Assembly: GCA_944474755.1 (NCBI GenBank)
Contig: OX104117.1
Location: 71,648,926 to 71,712,925 of the forward strand
Direction: 5' to 3'
Length of the DNA: 64,000 nt
Origin: Limnoperna fortunei
Taxonomy: Eukaryota > Mollusca > Bivalvia > Mytilida > Modiolidae
Below the pieces are notes generated by a model, which was not told where the DNA came from, searched no databases, and worked only from the letters and a program-made list of their open reading frames with translations. Positions 37,578-48,845 of the stretch are shown piece by piece (position 1 is the first letter of the stretch; every line of letters begins with the position of its first letter). The translations under genes were made by a program, and so were the position numbers.

Positions 37578-39946
37578 TTTTTTTATTTTGAGTCGGATAA
37601 TATATACATAGTAACAAACATATAACATGAGCACTTTTGAGCTCTTTAACCGACTTAATATTTTTCCAACAAAACAAATCACAAAACATAACATGACAGC
37701 ACAAGGTTAACATACATATTAAGGTACATTCATACAAAGTATATAAAACAGGATGGTATTACAAATGGACAGCAGAACAATACATGCATTTTAAAACATA
37801 TACTAGGAAAATATTCATTTAAGACAGCTGATCATAAATTTAAAAACATACCAAGCACTAAAACTAAAAGCAGGTAGCATAGATACATGTAACAATACAT
37901 GCATTTTAAAAACATATTATATTAGGAATATATTTATTTTAGAGAGCTGAGCATAAAATAACATACAAAGCACTAAACTAAAAGCAGGTAGCATAGGAAC
38001 ATATATTATAAACATATATTTCCAACAAAAAAGCACCAAAGCAGATCACAAATAAAGGAAAGCATACACAGTACATAAAAGCATGCTAAGCATAAGCAAC
38101 ATAAAAATACATGCTCTAAAACATATATTTAAATAGATTAATTTAAAAGCCGAGCATAAACACAGCACAAGATAAAAAAAAGCATATAAAGCACTGTAAT
38201 AAAACTAAGAATTAAGCAAGACTAGCCGAATAAACTAAATAAATAAATAACAAATAATCTATGGAGCAAAGTTTTCATGAAAGAACTCGTGCTGGTATAA
38301 AGTCAGACTGTGATTTACATGCCGTACAAACACATTTTTGCCCCCCCCCCCCACAAAAGCTGGCAATATAATTTTTGAACTGTTCAAAGGAGGTCATAGT
38401 TCGTGCCTCATTTGGCAATGCATTCCACAGTCTGGCAGCCTCATGCCTGAACGAGTTCTTCCCATACAAAGTAGTTCTGGGTCTTGGAAGATCTGCTGTA
38501 TTTGAATACCTAAAGTTATAAGAATTATTTTTTAAAACAATTAAATCTTGTAAAAACGTAGGACTTTTTTATTTATGATTTTAAAGGTCTCCAAGGCAAT
38601 TGTTCTCATTCGTCTTGTTTTTAGAGAGGGCAATTTTGATCGTTCTAAAAGGTCATCATAGGGGCTCACTGAATCATTATACACAAAACGTGTGTTTTGT
38701 TCTGAGCAGAAATGCCAGGTAAGCGGACAGTAACTGAAATTAGACATAATGAAAGAGTGGTAGATAGTTAATTTTCCAAGCCGATTCAAATGGTTTCCTA
38801 TCCGCTTTAGGACATTCAATGTGAGAATGAAAATTTAATTTGAAGTCTAAGGTGACACCCAGCAGTTTAACCTCATCATCACAATTAATTATAATATTTT
38901 CAAGATTAAAAACAACATTTGCATCATGGGTTTTATTTCCAATGGCGATTACCTGAAATTTTTCAGGATTAGTCTGCATTTTGTTGTTGGAAAACCATGT
39001 TATTAAAGATTTACTATCCTCCTGCAAAGATCTAACTACAGTTTCTAATGATTGATCAGACTTTGATAGTGTGTTGTCATCTGCATAATTATACAAATTA
39101 CAATGGTGAACAAAGAAAAATATATCATTTATAAAGATATTAAATAATATAGGCCCGAGGATGGAACCTTGGGGCACTCCTTTAAATATATCTAACATAG
39201 AGCTAATATCTTGTCCTACTTTAACACACTGTTTCCTATAATTAAATAACATTTTAACATATTTAAGGCAGATTATGACATACCATAAGACTTAAATTTT
39301 AATAATAATAGGTCATGAGGAAGGCAATTAAAGGCTTTAAATAGGTCCATTAAGATGGCAGCAAGATAGTGGTTTTTATCTAAAGAAGTTTTCCAATCTT
39401 CAATCACTCTCAAAAGGGTAGACTGACAACCAAAGTTTGCTCGGAAAGCGGCCAAAAACGGATTGAAGATGCTGTCAAAGTAAGCAGTTAACTGAAATTG
39501 AATTGCGTTTTCAAAAATTTTAGAAATTGCTGGAAGGACGCTTACTGGCCTGTAATTGCCTTTCTCTAAAACACTATATTTTTATGTATGGGTGCCACCT
39601 GAGCTTCCTTAAGGCGGTCTGGAAAAGTAGATAATGATAAAGATAGATTTACTAATTTAGTCAAAGGTTTTGAGACAACTGGTTTTGCCAAAATGTAAAA
39701 GTTTAGGAGATATATTCCATCATTTCCAGTGGCCTTTCTGATATTAATTTTATTTATCTGTTTACGAACAAAGTCATCATATATATGTGAAAACGAGAAA
39801 TTTTGTTTATCCAATTTAGGATGATTAGATTTTATCGCCTGGATACTTGGGTGGTTATCATTTACTGGTAAACACGAGATTCCAATAATTTTTGCAACAT
39901 TAACAAAATAATCATTAAAAATTTCACAAACTTGATCTTGTTTAGT
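37578..39946 (-). mobile_element. 5'-truncated LINE inserted in MITE copy 2
   Basis: The reverse-transcriptase relic at 38275-39950 and about 0.7 kb of 3' UTR lie exactly between two halves of a repeat that is continuous at 5710-5984. The insertion's low-coordinate end is ATTTTTTTATTTT on the plus strand, an A-rich tail on the minus strand, as expected for a LINE 3' end. The high-coordinate end lies within the reverse-transcriptase ORF, showing 5' truncation. An imperfect target duplication is possible (TATTGCTAT versus CCTATCTAAT). The 3' UTR contains an imperfect duplication of about 130 bp near 37780-37990. Confidence 0.8.
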
Positions 39947-39950
39947 ACCT
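38275..39950 (-). pseudogene. non-LTR retrotransposon reverse transcriptase, frameshifted
   Basis: Read 5' to 3' on the minus strand, the pieces are: NDYFVNVAKIIGIS; a KATGNDGI then PLTKLVNLSLS region; AFRANFGCQSTLLRVIEDW; motif A as MDLFKAFN; GVPQGSILGPILFNIFINDI; motif C as YADD; a C-terminal YHSFIMSNFSYCPLTW; and YGKNSFRHEAARLWNALPNE. The catalytic Asp of motif A is kept, but the usual S-K-A-F-D is F-K-A-F-N. Frame changes occur near 39560, 39455-39480, 39260, 38815 and 38560, so it is dead. Order and motifs fit a CR1/L2/jockey-like clade; I cannot place it more exactly. The start is missing by truncation. Confidence 0.85.
38341..38352. repeat. C12 homopolymer inside the LINE
   Basis: Twelve Cs within the C-terminal part of the LINE frame (a Gly run on the minus strand). 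Length uncertainty here would change the frame. Confidence 0.9.
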
Positions 39951-40137
39951 ATCTAATGATACACATTAAATACAATGTTTTACTATGAGTCAATGTTAAC
40001 AGTTTGAGCAAAAAATGTTATTTACTCAAATAGTATTTCTGATGTTTGCTGAACATTATCGACGTCTGCTCTATTAAAAAACAATAGACACCCGGGACAT
40101 TAAATATGATCACGTGGTCAGTTGTTGTCTGGATACC
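39947..40137. mobile_element. MITE copy 2, right part
   Basis: Resumes the 5.7-kb MITE at its CCTAT...TAAT stretch, continues through GAGTCAATGTTAACAG and AACAATAGACACCCGGGAC, and ends GGATACC followed by TTAA (40138-40141), the inverse of the other end. Confidence 0.7.
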
Positions 40138-40427
40138 TTAAGCGCTTTCCTGCTGTAGGATATTTTACATTATGACTTAGATCAAAGTGTGGTATGCTAA
40201 TTTGTTTATTGTTTGTTCCTTGTTGTATATGTGTGTTTCTGTTACACACATATTTGAATTTTATTGTAGTTAAGATAACTCCTCGCTATTATATGCCATT
40301 ATTGTTTATAGCACATGTTTCAGTATTCAATGTAAGCAAGTATAGATGTGTCAAACTGAAACTAAGAATAAAAGAACGATTGATTCACAAATGTTTTATA
40401 AATATATATGTAATTAAAATACAATGT

Positions 40428-40506
40428 AGGACTCCAAGTCGCCACCTCAGTGTTCGCGTCCCGTTCAACGACGAAATACCTTAATCACGCGACCACCAAG
40501 GCCCCA
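40428..40506 (-). mobile_element. tRNA-SINE head fragment
   Basis: The minus strand begins GGGGCCTTGGTGGTCGCG, and a B-box-like GAACGGGACGCG lies about 60 bp on. Only the tRNA-like head survives. Confidence 0.5.
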
Positions 40507-40701
40507 TGATGTACAAGCTAGGTTACACAGTAATCTGTTAAAGGCCGTCCCAAGGATTCTCAAATCTCACACTTACGGCTTTGTAAAAAAAAAATCTTCA
40601 GATAATATAAATGTCAATAAAAAATTCTCTGCCTTTTGTTGACACAATGTTTGACCATCCGACATTGACCTACCTATGACCCACAATAATCCAACACTCC
40701 T

Positions 40702-41190
40702 AATTGTCAATTATAAGTTGTACTTTATCAGTTAGTCAGTTATAGGTTGTGTTTTATCAGTTAGTCAGTTATAGGTTGTGTTTTATCAGTTAGTCAATTA
40801 TAATTTGTACTTTATCATTTAGTCAGTTATGGGTTGTGTTTTATCTGTTAGTCAGTTATAGGTTGTGTTTTATCTGTTACTATAGTCAGTTATAGGTTGT
40901 ATTTTATCAGTTAGTCAATTATAATTTGTACTTTATCTGTTAGTCAGTTATAGGTTGTGTTTTATCTGTTAGTCAGTTATAGGTTGTACTTTATCAGTTA
41001 GTCAATTATAATTTGTACTTTATCAGTTAGTCAGTTATAGGTTGTGCTTTATCAGTAAGTCAGTTATATGTTGTATTTTATCAGTCAGTTTTAATTTGTG
41101 CTTTATCAGTTAGTCAGTTATATGTTGTGTTTGATCAGTTAGTCAGTTATAATTTGTGTTTTATCAGTTAGTTTGTTATAATTTGTGGCT
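40702..41190. repeat. 29-bp minisatellite, about 16 units
   Basis: The unit is GTTAGTCAGTTATAGGTTGT then GTTTTATCA, with substitutions and a few indels (for example CTATAG insertion near 40880). Non-coding and AT-rich. Confidence 0.92.
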
Positions 41191-41346
41191 TTCTGAATTT
41201 GTCAGTAAAATGTCTGTAAGTCAGTTATAAGTTATGTTTTATAACTTAAGTCTCTGTGCGTATACATATTGTCTGTAACTATGTAATTTGTACTTAATGA
41301 TAAAAAAAGTTCATTCATTCATTAATTCGTTCATTCATTCAATTCA
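41191..41346 (+). mobile_element. possible retroelement 3' end with (TTCA)n tail
   Basis: The 29-bp array grades into TAATTTGTACTTAATGATAAA then a TTCATTCATTCATT tail. A short tandem tail after a T-rich 3' region fits a LINE or SINE end. No ORF supports it. Confidence 0.3.
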
Positions 41347-42372
41347 TGACCGAATCCTAAAACCACAGCGACAACACTTTAGTGGTTCCGGAACTGTACT
41401 TCAAACAAGATTACAGTTTGTAATCTTTGTTTTTGAGTTTGTGTTTGTATGTTTGGTACGCCAATGTCACAAATGTACTCAAAACCCAGTTTCCTGTTGG
41501 GATAAACGGCTTCTAGCCACGAACGGGATCGGTACTTAAACAATTAGTAAGTGTTCTGTTGTAGCGACGATGATCGAGAATACAATCTCTAACTGTTGTT
41601 TATAATTTTGGAATATTGTACATATGTCTAATTTGACAGAGATTTTGAAATAAAAATAAAAAGGAGTACATTTTGTGTTATATATTTCGCATAACATAAT
41701 AGTGGTGTCTAGCCATGAATGGGAAATGCACTCAACTTTTAACTCAACTATTTAAATATGAGGTAGCTGATTTGTCAAACAATTCCTCATTACAAACTTA
41801 CACTGTAAGCGTGTACACAGAAACATGTCTCGCCTGCATTCCGCATCAGTAGTGAAAAAAAACTTCATGAGAAACATGTATATGGCATTAAATTGTCATC
41901 ATTTAAAAACAATGCATGGTTACAGATCAATTGCACAAATCTAAAACTTTAACGTAGTCACTAGACCGTAAAATTGCTGTCTTGTATACATGTAACGAAT
42001 ACAGTGGGTCTACTTAATTCCGACATTTACGAAAGAGATCGTTCATGTTCAAGAGTGTGGCATTCTCCAATAGTTTAACCGCAACAACGCTTTTCAATCT
42101 AACAACACCTTCAACGAGAGGGCTTCTGTTATCTGCTGCACTCCGACGCGCATGACAGCCCTGTGATATAAGACACAAGAACTATTCAAGTATTCAGTCT
42201 TTCTTCCTTTTAATTGTAAAAACAAAACAACTGTATATCCAATTATATTGTCAGATAACCTGCAACCAATTTTTACCTTGATATAAAAAGTGTTAAGAGA
42301 TTTTAATACAGAATGTAAGCTGTCAACACTAGCGCCATTTTGACGAGTTCCAGTTAATGCAAAACTCAAAAC
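41347..42372. other. spacer without recognised features
   Basis: Slightly less AT-rich at 41350-41540, but no domain or repeat family was recognised. A minus-strand frame at 42094-42369 has a donor-like GTAAAA but no supporting exon. Confidence 0.4.
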
Positions 42373-42804
42373 GATGAGTTACTTTGTAATTATAACGATG
42401 TGTTACTTTGTAATTATAACGATGTGTTACTTTGTAATTATAACGATGTGTTACTTTGTAATTATAACGATGTGTTACTTTGTAATTATAACGATGTGTT
42501 ACTTTGTAATTATAACGATGGGTTACTTTGTAATTATAACGATGGGTTACTTTGTAATTATAACGATGTGTTACTTTGTAATTATAACGATGTGTTACTT
42601 TGTAATTATAACGATGGGTTACTTTGTAATTATAAAGATGGGTTACTTTGTAATTATAACGATGGGTTACTTTGTAATTATAACGATGGGTTACTTTGTA
42701 ATTATAACGATGGTTTACTTTATAATTATAACGATGAGTTACTTTGTAATTATAACGATGGGTTACTTTGTAATTATAACGATGTGTTACTTTGTAATTA
42801 TAGT
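42373..42804. repeat. 24-bp minisatellite, 18 units, nearly perfect
   Basis: The unit is GATGTGTTACTTTGTAATTA then TAAC. The unit start recurs every 24 bp from 42373 to 42781 without indels. The main variant is GATGGGTT versus GATGTGTT. Two plus frames stay open because 24 is divisible by 3, giving MCYFVIIT-type octapeptides that I read as non-coding. Confidence 0.96.
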
Positions 42805-43192
42805 TTTTTAGTCTTATTTCAATTTGATATTATGTGTTTAGAATTTGATACACCTATTTCGTATTTATTGTAAAGAGATTTAAAATTTGGCAAAGTCAAA
42901 TATAACCTCTAGCAGTAGTTACAGCCCTTGAATGGTATGAAGGCGACATGATGTTATCTTGATTGTTAATGAGAAAATCTCGAGGGATTATGTCATGTCA
43001 TTACTAGTTCTTTAACAGGTGTCTTTGAGGTTACCATCGTAAATATAAAGGTGTTTAACCCGCAACTCATATGTTAAAAGAAAATATATTGATCTAGAAT
43101 GTAGGATAAGATTTCCAATAAATTCTATACTACAGTTATAAGCAAAAAGAGACATACAATACAAGCTTAGAGAATTTGTGTATTAATTGCGC
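42805..43192. other. spacer without recognised features
   Basis: AT-rich, no gene or repeat recognised. Confidence 0.4.
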
Positions 43193-43492
43193 GTCCCCAG
43201 TTCGCAGATATAGGGGAGGTGCTCTTGTTAGCGTGTTTGCGGCTATAATATGAAAAGCCTCGTCGCAGATCATTGGTTTTGAAGTGTTTGTTGTGCCACG
43301 CTCTCAAAAAAGAGTAGATAAATTGTAACCTATAATATTAGCCCAATTTATCCTTTTTAGAGTCATCATTTTTTTAGCCGTTTGTCAATCTCTTTGACCC
43401 GTTAATTTATTATTTGTAGGCTTGTTCTCGTCCTGAATATTGCTGAATTGTTGCCTACTTGACGTTAAGCAACATTCTATCAAAATCTCAAA
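43193..43492 (+). mobile_element. SINE-like repeat, second family
   Basis: Begins GCGCGTCCCCAGTTCGCAG, continues AAAGCCTCGTCGCAGATC and TTGTGCCACGCTCTC, and ends CTTGTTCTCGTCCTGAATAT then GACGTTAAGCAAC. The same blocks occur on the minus strand at 57.5-57.8 kb and in the expanded copy at 62.9-63.7 kb. Confidence 0.65.
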
Positions 43493-43519
43493 AGTAAGTA
43501 AACCTGGGCGCCATAAATA

Positions 43520-43544
43520 TACTCACTCAAAAAAGAAACGCAAC
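43520..43544 (+). repeat. left TIR of the Tc1-like element
   Basis: 25 bp, one mismatch to the inverted right end, with TA just outside. Confidence 0.9.
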
Positions 43545-43680
43545 AAACAAAAGCCATGGGAATTTATCATATAAATAATTGATACAGAAATGTAAAAATT
43601 GGCACACGTCTTGTTCGTGGGTTCTTTTACTATAGAATATAACATTTTGTCGCATATTGTCAATAAATCACGCAAAAATG

Positions 43681-44660
43681 TCAGTATCTGTTGTGCCCAC
43701 CATTTGCTTGTAACACAGCCCTTACTGTTCTTGGCATGGATTCAATTTAACGTTGAGTAATTGAATACGCTGTATCCTTTGCCACTCATACTGAAGAACC
43801 TGTTCTAATTGTTGCAGATTTTGCGGTGTTGGTTGTCGTTGGCGCACGCGCCGATCCAGTTCATCCCACAGATGTTCAATTGGGTTAAGATCCGGAGATC
43901 GTGATAGCCAACGGATCACATTGACATTCTGTTGCTCTAAAATATCTACTGTTACACGTGCTGTATGTGGTCGGGCATTGTCGTGTTGACAAATTTCTCT
44001 TTGAATGTCAATTACGGGCAATAAATGCGGCCGTATAATTTCGTCTCTATACCTAACAGCGTTAAGATTGCCTTGAATATGTGTCAGCTGTGTGTTCCTG
44101 GCGTAAGAGATAGCGGCCCACATCATAACACTGCCTCTGCCCCAAAATTGTCTCCTTCTACAACACAGTTTTGCGCCTGTACAATCGTACGCAACCATCT
44201 CGTTTTCAAGCTGAAAACGTGACTCATCGCTAAAACCACACTCTTCTCCAGTTCTGTACATTCCATACACAAACGGTTGTACACCATCTAACCCATGCTC
44301 GGCGGTGTTGGCGTCTCAGTGTTGCTCCGACGTAAGGTCGTTTTGTTTCAATCCACAAGAGCGTAAAGTATTGCGTAATGTCTGTGGTGATATACGGCGC
44401 AACCCAGGGACGTTTACAGCTGTTTCTGTTGCAAAAATAGTCATGTTCGTAGATGAAAAAATCTAATGTAACGATCCTGTAACACGCAGACGCCCTGAAC
44501 GTAGTCGGTCTGTCGTAGTACCAAGCTGCTGGTAGCGTCTACAAAGGCGTGAAATTGTGTTACGATGAACATTGTACGTTCTGGCAACAGCATTTTGTGA
44601 TTTCTCGGCCTCGATTCGACCGGAAGCGATATTCCGGGTAGCAGCATCTACCCTTGGCAT
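43681..44660 (-). pseudogene. Tc1-like DD34E transposase, frameshifted
   Basis: The N-terminal piece (44660-44463) starts MPRVDAATRNIASGRIEAEK and contains the NVHRNTISRLCRRYQ helix-turn-helix. The frame then shifts to a QDRYIRFFHLR stretch. The long piece (44270-43722) carries all three catalytic acids: Asp in FSDESRF, Asp in QHDNARPHTAR and Glu in SPDLNPIEHLWDEL. The last two have 34 residues between them, the DD34E spacing of Tc1. After another frameshift near 43745 the C-terminus reads VRAVLQANGGHNRY before a TGA at 43681. Transposases of this family cut and paste at TA. With at least three frame changes it should be inactive, though the catalytic core survives. Confidence 0.9.
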
Positions 44661-44952
44661 AGCGTCACCTCATCAGAATTTTATTTTACTAATGCATTCA
44701 AGAAAAAAATAGCGGGGTTTTATACCGATTGTCTGAGTTAAAAAAAAATACCCATTTGGACGTGATAGTCGACCCTGTTTTTAGCAATTAGTAATTCATA
44801 GTGTGTTCCAGATTTCGACCACATTCGTTCACTGGTGGATGAACTTAAATGCTTTCACATGGAAACATTTAAGGTGTAATTCTGATGTTGTGTATTTTGA
44901 ATATTTATAGGTTATTTGTCCGCAAAAAATGATTTGAAAAAAAATATCCGAC

Positions 44953-44977
44953 GTTGCGTTTCGTTTTTGAGTGAGTA
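44953..44977 (-). repeat. right TIR of the Tc1-like element
   Basis: Inverse of the left end with one mismatch, with TA just outside. Confidence 0.9.
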
Positions 44978-44979
44978 TA

Positions 44980-45159
44980 TGTGCAAGGTGTTAGTACATG
45001 TAAAACTGATTTGTCAACACATTTGTCGGGGCACCAAATTATAAAGGATATAAATGATTGTAAAAAGTAATCCTACTGGTTTGCAGCGTTTTTTGCAAAG
45101 TTTCCACTCGAATTAGAATATTGATGCAATTGTTTTATTTGCTGGTTGTATTCGACTTT
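44980..45159. other. short spacer
   Basis: Nothing recognised between the Tc1-like element and the LINE tail. Confidence 0.4.
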
Positions 45160-45654
45160 CATTTTCAAGATTTTCAAGATTTCAAGATTGTATTTACACT
45201 CAGACAGTTTACACTGTAACAAGAGGCAAACATATAACATATATACACATCAAGATGACGAAAAAGTTGAAACTGTAGTGACAGTTCAAAGGGACATACA
45301 TAAACATATCGAACGCACCTGACATAATTCATTTCAACACATTAAATAAACAAGTTTAGCTTTACTAAAAAGCTTACCGTCTCTTAGCTGCATTACAAAT
45401 TTTATGGATTTATTAAAGTATCTGTTTTTTGTAATTTATATGTAAGATAGGTAAACAATGTACATGTACCTTGTAAGGACATTGTTTACGCTAACCTATT
45501 ATCCAATGGTGCTTGAGAGATTTAAATGCCTGTCGTCACTTCACACGTAAAAAATAATTTAACAAAAGTTGACTCCCTAAACAACAATTTTCAAAATTAG
45601 CGCTAAAAATATGTTTTGTTAAATTTGCATCAATATCAGAACGAAAAAAAAAGA

Positions 45655-45980
45655 TACCGAACATATAATTTTTTCCTAACCAAACAGCTTTAAAAAGTAG
45701 GGAGATTTTGGTACAATGTTTACCTTTTAATTGTTCACTGACCAATGCATTGAATGAAATAGAAGTCAATATGTGGAACGTAACATTTCTACACTAAAAT
45801 ACTGATTAACGAAAATAAAGATACAGAATCTATATTTTTTTCCAAAACAGCTTTATAAAGTAGGGAGATTTTGGTACAATGTTTACCTTATAATTGTTCA
45901 CTGACCAATGCATTGAATGAAATAGAAGTCAATATGTGGAACGTTACATTACTACACTAAAATACTGATTACAACCCCGA
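45655..45980. repeat. 163-bp tandem duplication
   Basis: GTAGGGAGATTTTGGTACAA and the following sequence recur with offset 163 (GTACAATG at 45711 and 45874) with few differences. Confidence 0.85.
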
Positions 45981-46090
45981 TTCGACCTAAGAATATATCG
46001 AAATTTCAGTACACATACTAGTGCCATCCTGGCGAAAACCAATGAAATGAGAAAAATATTTATAGATTTAGTTAACCACCCAATCAAGTA

Positions 46091-46156
46091 ACAGATAGTC
46101 ATTTACTCCGAAGTCTGATCGTAACAGAGAGTCATTTACTCCGAAGTCTGATCGTC
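46091..46156. repeat. 33-bp tandem duplication
   Basis: AGTCATTTACTCCGAAGTCT then GATCGT appears twice, offset 33 bp. Confidence 0.8.
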
Positions 46157-46966
46157 ATTTGACTATGTATACCGTGTCCCATGGGAGACGGTAATAAACT
46201 AGGTAAGGAAAATAGGGAAATGTATATGTAGAGTATATCATTGGAATTTAACATCTTAAAACAGATATAAAAGAACATTCTTAGAAATATTTCATCGTTT
46301 TCTTAATGAATAATGACAGGTTACCCAGAACTTTAACATTACAATGCTGGCAACTTTTCATATGTTGGGTACTTGACATAACAGTCAGGAATATACAATT
46401 TTCCAAACTGCAATATATTTTCATTCTGACAAATAAACAGATAATGAAATTCATCTCCTATATGACCATTCTCACACATGTTGCATACCCTACATTCTCT
46501 TAAAATTTTTGTCCATCTCCCAACTTCAACAGGAAATCTTAAATTAGAGCATCTTAATTTTGTCACTAGACATCTTTGTTCATTTTTTAATTTAAATATT
46601 ATGTATTTTCACAGCAAATATCGATTTTAAACGACGAATAAAATTGACCGTTTGATGAAACCACCATTTCACTGTGCCATTTTTGAATGAATTGGTCCTG
46701 TAATATTCCCTTGATCACTGTTTTCCCATAAATAAGATAAACCAACATCGTTTAATACAGAATGTATAAAAGATAACCAGTTTGATTGTAAGTTTAATTT
46801 TCAATAGAATAAATATGTTTTTTTTATTTATTAAAGTTAATCTATTACATTTATCTGAGATTATACTGACAGCTTTAATACCTGTATTTCTTATTGCATA
46901 AGATCGACATGTACGTGTACTTCGGTGTATTACTACCTAGTGCAGATCATTCGGTGTATTATGTTT

Positions 46967-47071
46967 GTTTGTTTTAATGGTGTTTGACGCCACTTTCAGC
47001 ACTTTTTCAGCTATATCATGGCGTCCAGTTTTTTTTGCGGGTGAAGGAAGCCGGAGTACCCAGAGATTACT
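46967..47071 (-). mobile_element. truncated tRNA-SINE (3' half only)
   Basis: GTTTGTTTGTTTTAATGGTG then TTTGACGCCACTTTCAGC and GAAGCCGGAGTACCC on the plus strand are the inverse of the SINE 3' half. The tRNA-like head is missing. Confidence 0.7.
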
Positions 47072-47308
47072 CTAACTTACCGTAGTCCTTGTAAATTGCA
47101 TTTTAACTTTAGGCTTGTTAGTTTGAGCCAGACTTCAGGCAAGGTGTAATAAAACCAGGATTTTCAGTTTTTCTGTTGTAGCCGCTCACACTGTACTTTC
47201 GCTTTAACTTCACGAATCGAAATGTCGTGAAGGCCTTGAACAACCAAAAATAAATTATCTCCACTTAAAAAATACACATGACACCATAAATGTGGTAAAA
47301 TAATTCAG

Positions 47309-47542
47309 ATGTTATTTGGAAAATATTTAAAGAATTCTGGAAAACAAGACTTTAGAAACTGGAAAACATTTGTATATGAAGTACCTGCTTTTTTAGATTT
47401 GATCAGACTTGTTTTTCCTGATACAGATATAAATTTGAAACAAGTATCTACTGCAAACCATTTATTTGTTGGCGATCTAAATGATTACATTCATTTTTAC
47501 TACAAAACTAATAGTAAAAAGATGCACGTGTCAAGCGATTAG
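47309..47542 (+). other. orphan coding-like segment
   Basis: From an ATG directly after ATTCAG it reads MLFGKYLKNSGKQDFRNWKT and continues with EVPAFLDLIRLVFPDTD and DLNDYIHFYYK to a TAG. Composition is more protein-like than in neighbouring frames. I do not recognise the family, no partner exon is visible, and it may be a relic of a transposon or chance. Confidence 0.2.
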
Positions 47543-48054
47543 ATTATAATTCAAGGGGTCTATAAAGTTTCCTTTGCAGGGGATCGTGTTGTTATACAGA
47601 GGAGATAGCACTGTCATTATATAGAGATATATATCACTAATATGTCAGTATAGTTTAGATAATGGGATATCTTGACCCCTAAGGTTAGATTTACGTAATA
47701 GATGATCTTCAGATATGATTATGTGTAAGCCATGTTGAATGTCGTCAGGTCAAACTCTATGTGAAGTAAACACCATGTATCATTTATCAAGTGGAAAGCA
47801 AAAATATAAATATCATTAAACAGAAGAATATTGTAATTCTTTTTTGCATACTAGTCCACTTTGCATGGGAACCAAAACACCAGTAACCATGCAACAGATA
47901 TACGAATGGACTGCAAAGATATACAAACGATGGTAACGTCAATATAGTAACATCTTATCGTCAAGACGAACCATTGATATGTTTAAAAATCAGAGACAAG
48001 TTACACACTTTAGATGGTGATATTTATGTATTTATGTTTTTATGTGCAATAGAC
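47543..48054. other. spacer without recognised features
   Basis: AT-rich, nothing recognised. Confidence 0.4.
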
Positions 48055-48845
48055 ACAAAGACTACCCCAGGACTGTGGTTCAATCGGTAGTGGTAGTCTT
48101 TGGGTTCCAGTAAAGACCTAGCTGGCCTAAGACTACCTCAGTGACGTAGATTAACCCGGGGGGCTGAGGTTCAATCGGTGGCGGTAATCATAGGGTTACA
48201 GTAGAGACCTAGATGGCCTAAGACTACCTCAGTGGTATAGACTAACCCGGGGGGATGAGGTTCAATCGTCGGCGGTTATCATTGGGTTCCAGCAAAGACC
48301 TAGCTGGCCTAAGACTACCCCAGTGGCATATACTAGCCCGGGACCGTGGGTCAATCGGTGGCGGTACTCATTGGGTTCCAGCAAAGACATAGCTGGCCTA
48401 AGACTATCCCAGTGACATAGACACAGACCATCCCAGGACTGTGGTTCAATCGGTGGCGGTACTCATTGGGTTCCAGTAAAGGCTTAGCTTGCCTATAAGA
48501 CTACCCCAGTGGCATATACTAGCCCGGGACTGTGGGTCAATCGGTGGCGGTAGTCATTGGGTTCCAGTAAAGACCTAGCTAGCCTGACTACCCCAGTGGC
48601 ATAGACACAAAGACCACCCCATGGCTGTGGTTCAATCGGTGGCGGTAGTCATTGGGTTTCGGTAAATACCTAGCTGACCTAAGACTACCCCACTGGCATA
48701 GACTAACCCAGGGGCTGTGGTTCAATCGGTGGCGGAAGTCATTGAGTTCCAGTAAAGACCTTGCTGACCTGACTACCCCTGTGGCATAGACTAGCCCGGG
48801 GGCTGTGGTTCAATCGCTGGCGGTAGACATTTGGTTCCAGTTATA
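48055..48845. repeat. 91-bp tandem array, nine units
   Basis: GGTTCAATCGGTGGCGGTAG then TCATTGGGTTCCAGTAAAGAC and CTAGCTGGCCTAAGACTACCCC. The CAATCGG core lies at 48081, 48172, 48263, 48352, 48447, 48538, 48633, 48723 and 48811, with periods of 88-95 bp. It is much GC-richer than its flanks. GGTTCAATC is close to a pol III B box, but no A box is evident. Confidence 0.93.

Larger units (their letters stand above)
43520..44977 (-). mobile_element. Tc1-like DNA transposon, decayed
   Basis: 25-bp inverted ends, TACTCACTCAAAAAAGAAAC at 43520-43544 and its inverse at 44953-44977, differ at one base and are flanked by TA (43518-43519, 44978-44979). The 1458-bp length fits a Tc1-like element. The transposase inside is a pseudogene. 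Confidence 0.9.
45160..46590 (-). mobile_element. LINE 3' remnant with C-terminal ORF relic
   Basis: The minus strand at 46566-46339 reads LRFPVEVGRWTKILRE, CRVCNMCENG and DEFHYLFICQNE. After a frame change it reads NVKVLGNLSLFIKKTMKYF and a stop near 46280. This is the C-terminal Cys/His segment of invertebrate non-LTR elements. About 1.1 kb further the minus strand ends in CAATCTTGAAATCTTGAAAA, a typical repetitive LINE tail. That ORF and tail belong to one element is an inference. Confidence 0.6.

Noticed and set aside
42094..42369. 91-codon minus frame beside the 24-bp array
   Set aside because: Some protein-like residues and a donor-like GTAAAA, but no acceptor, partner exon or recognised family.
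42374..42873. 145- and 157-codon frames of YFVIITMC / LLCNYNDV repeats
   Set aside because: By-product of the 24-bp minisatellite.
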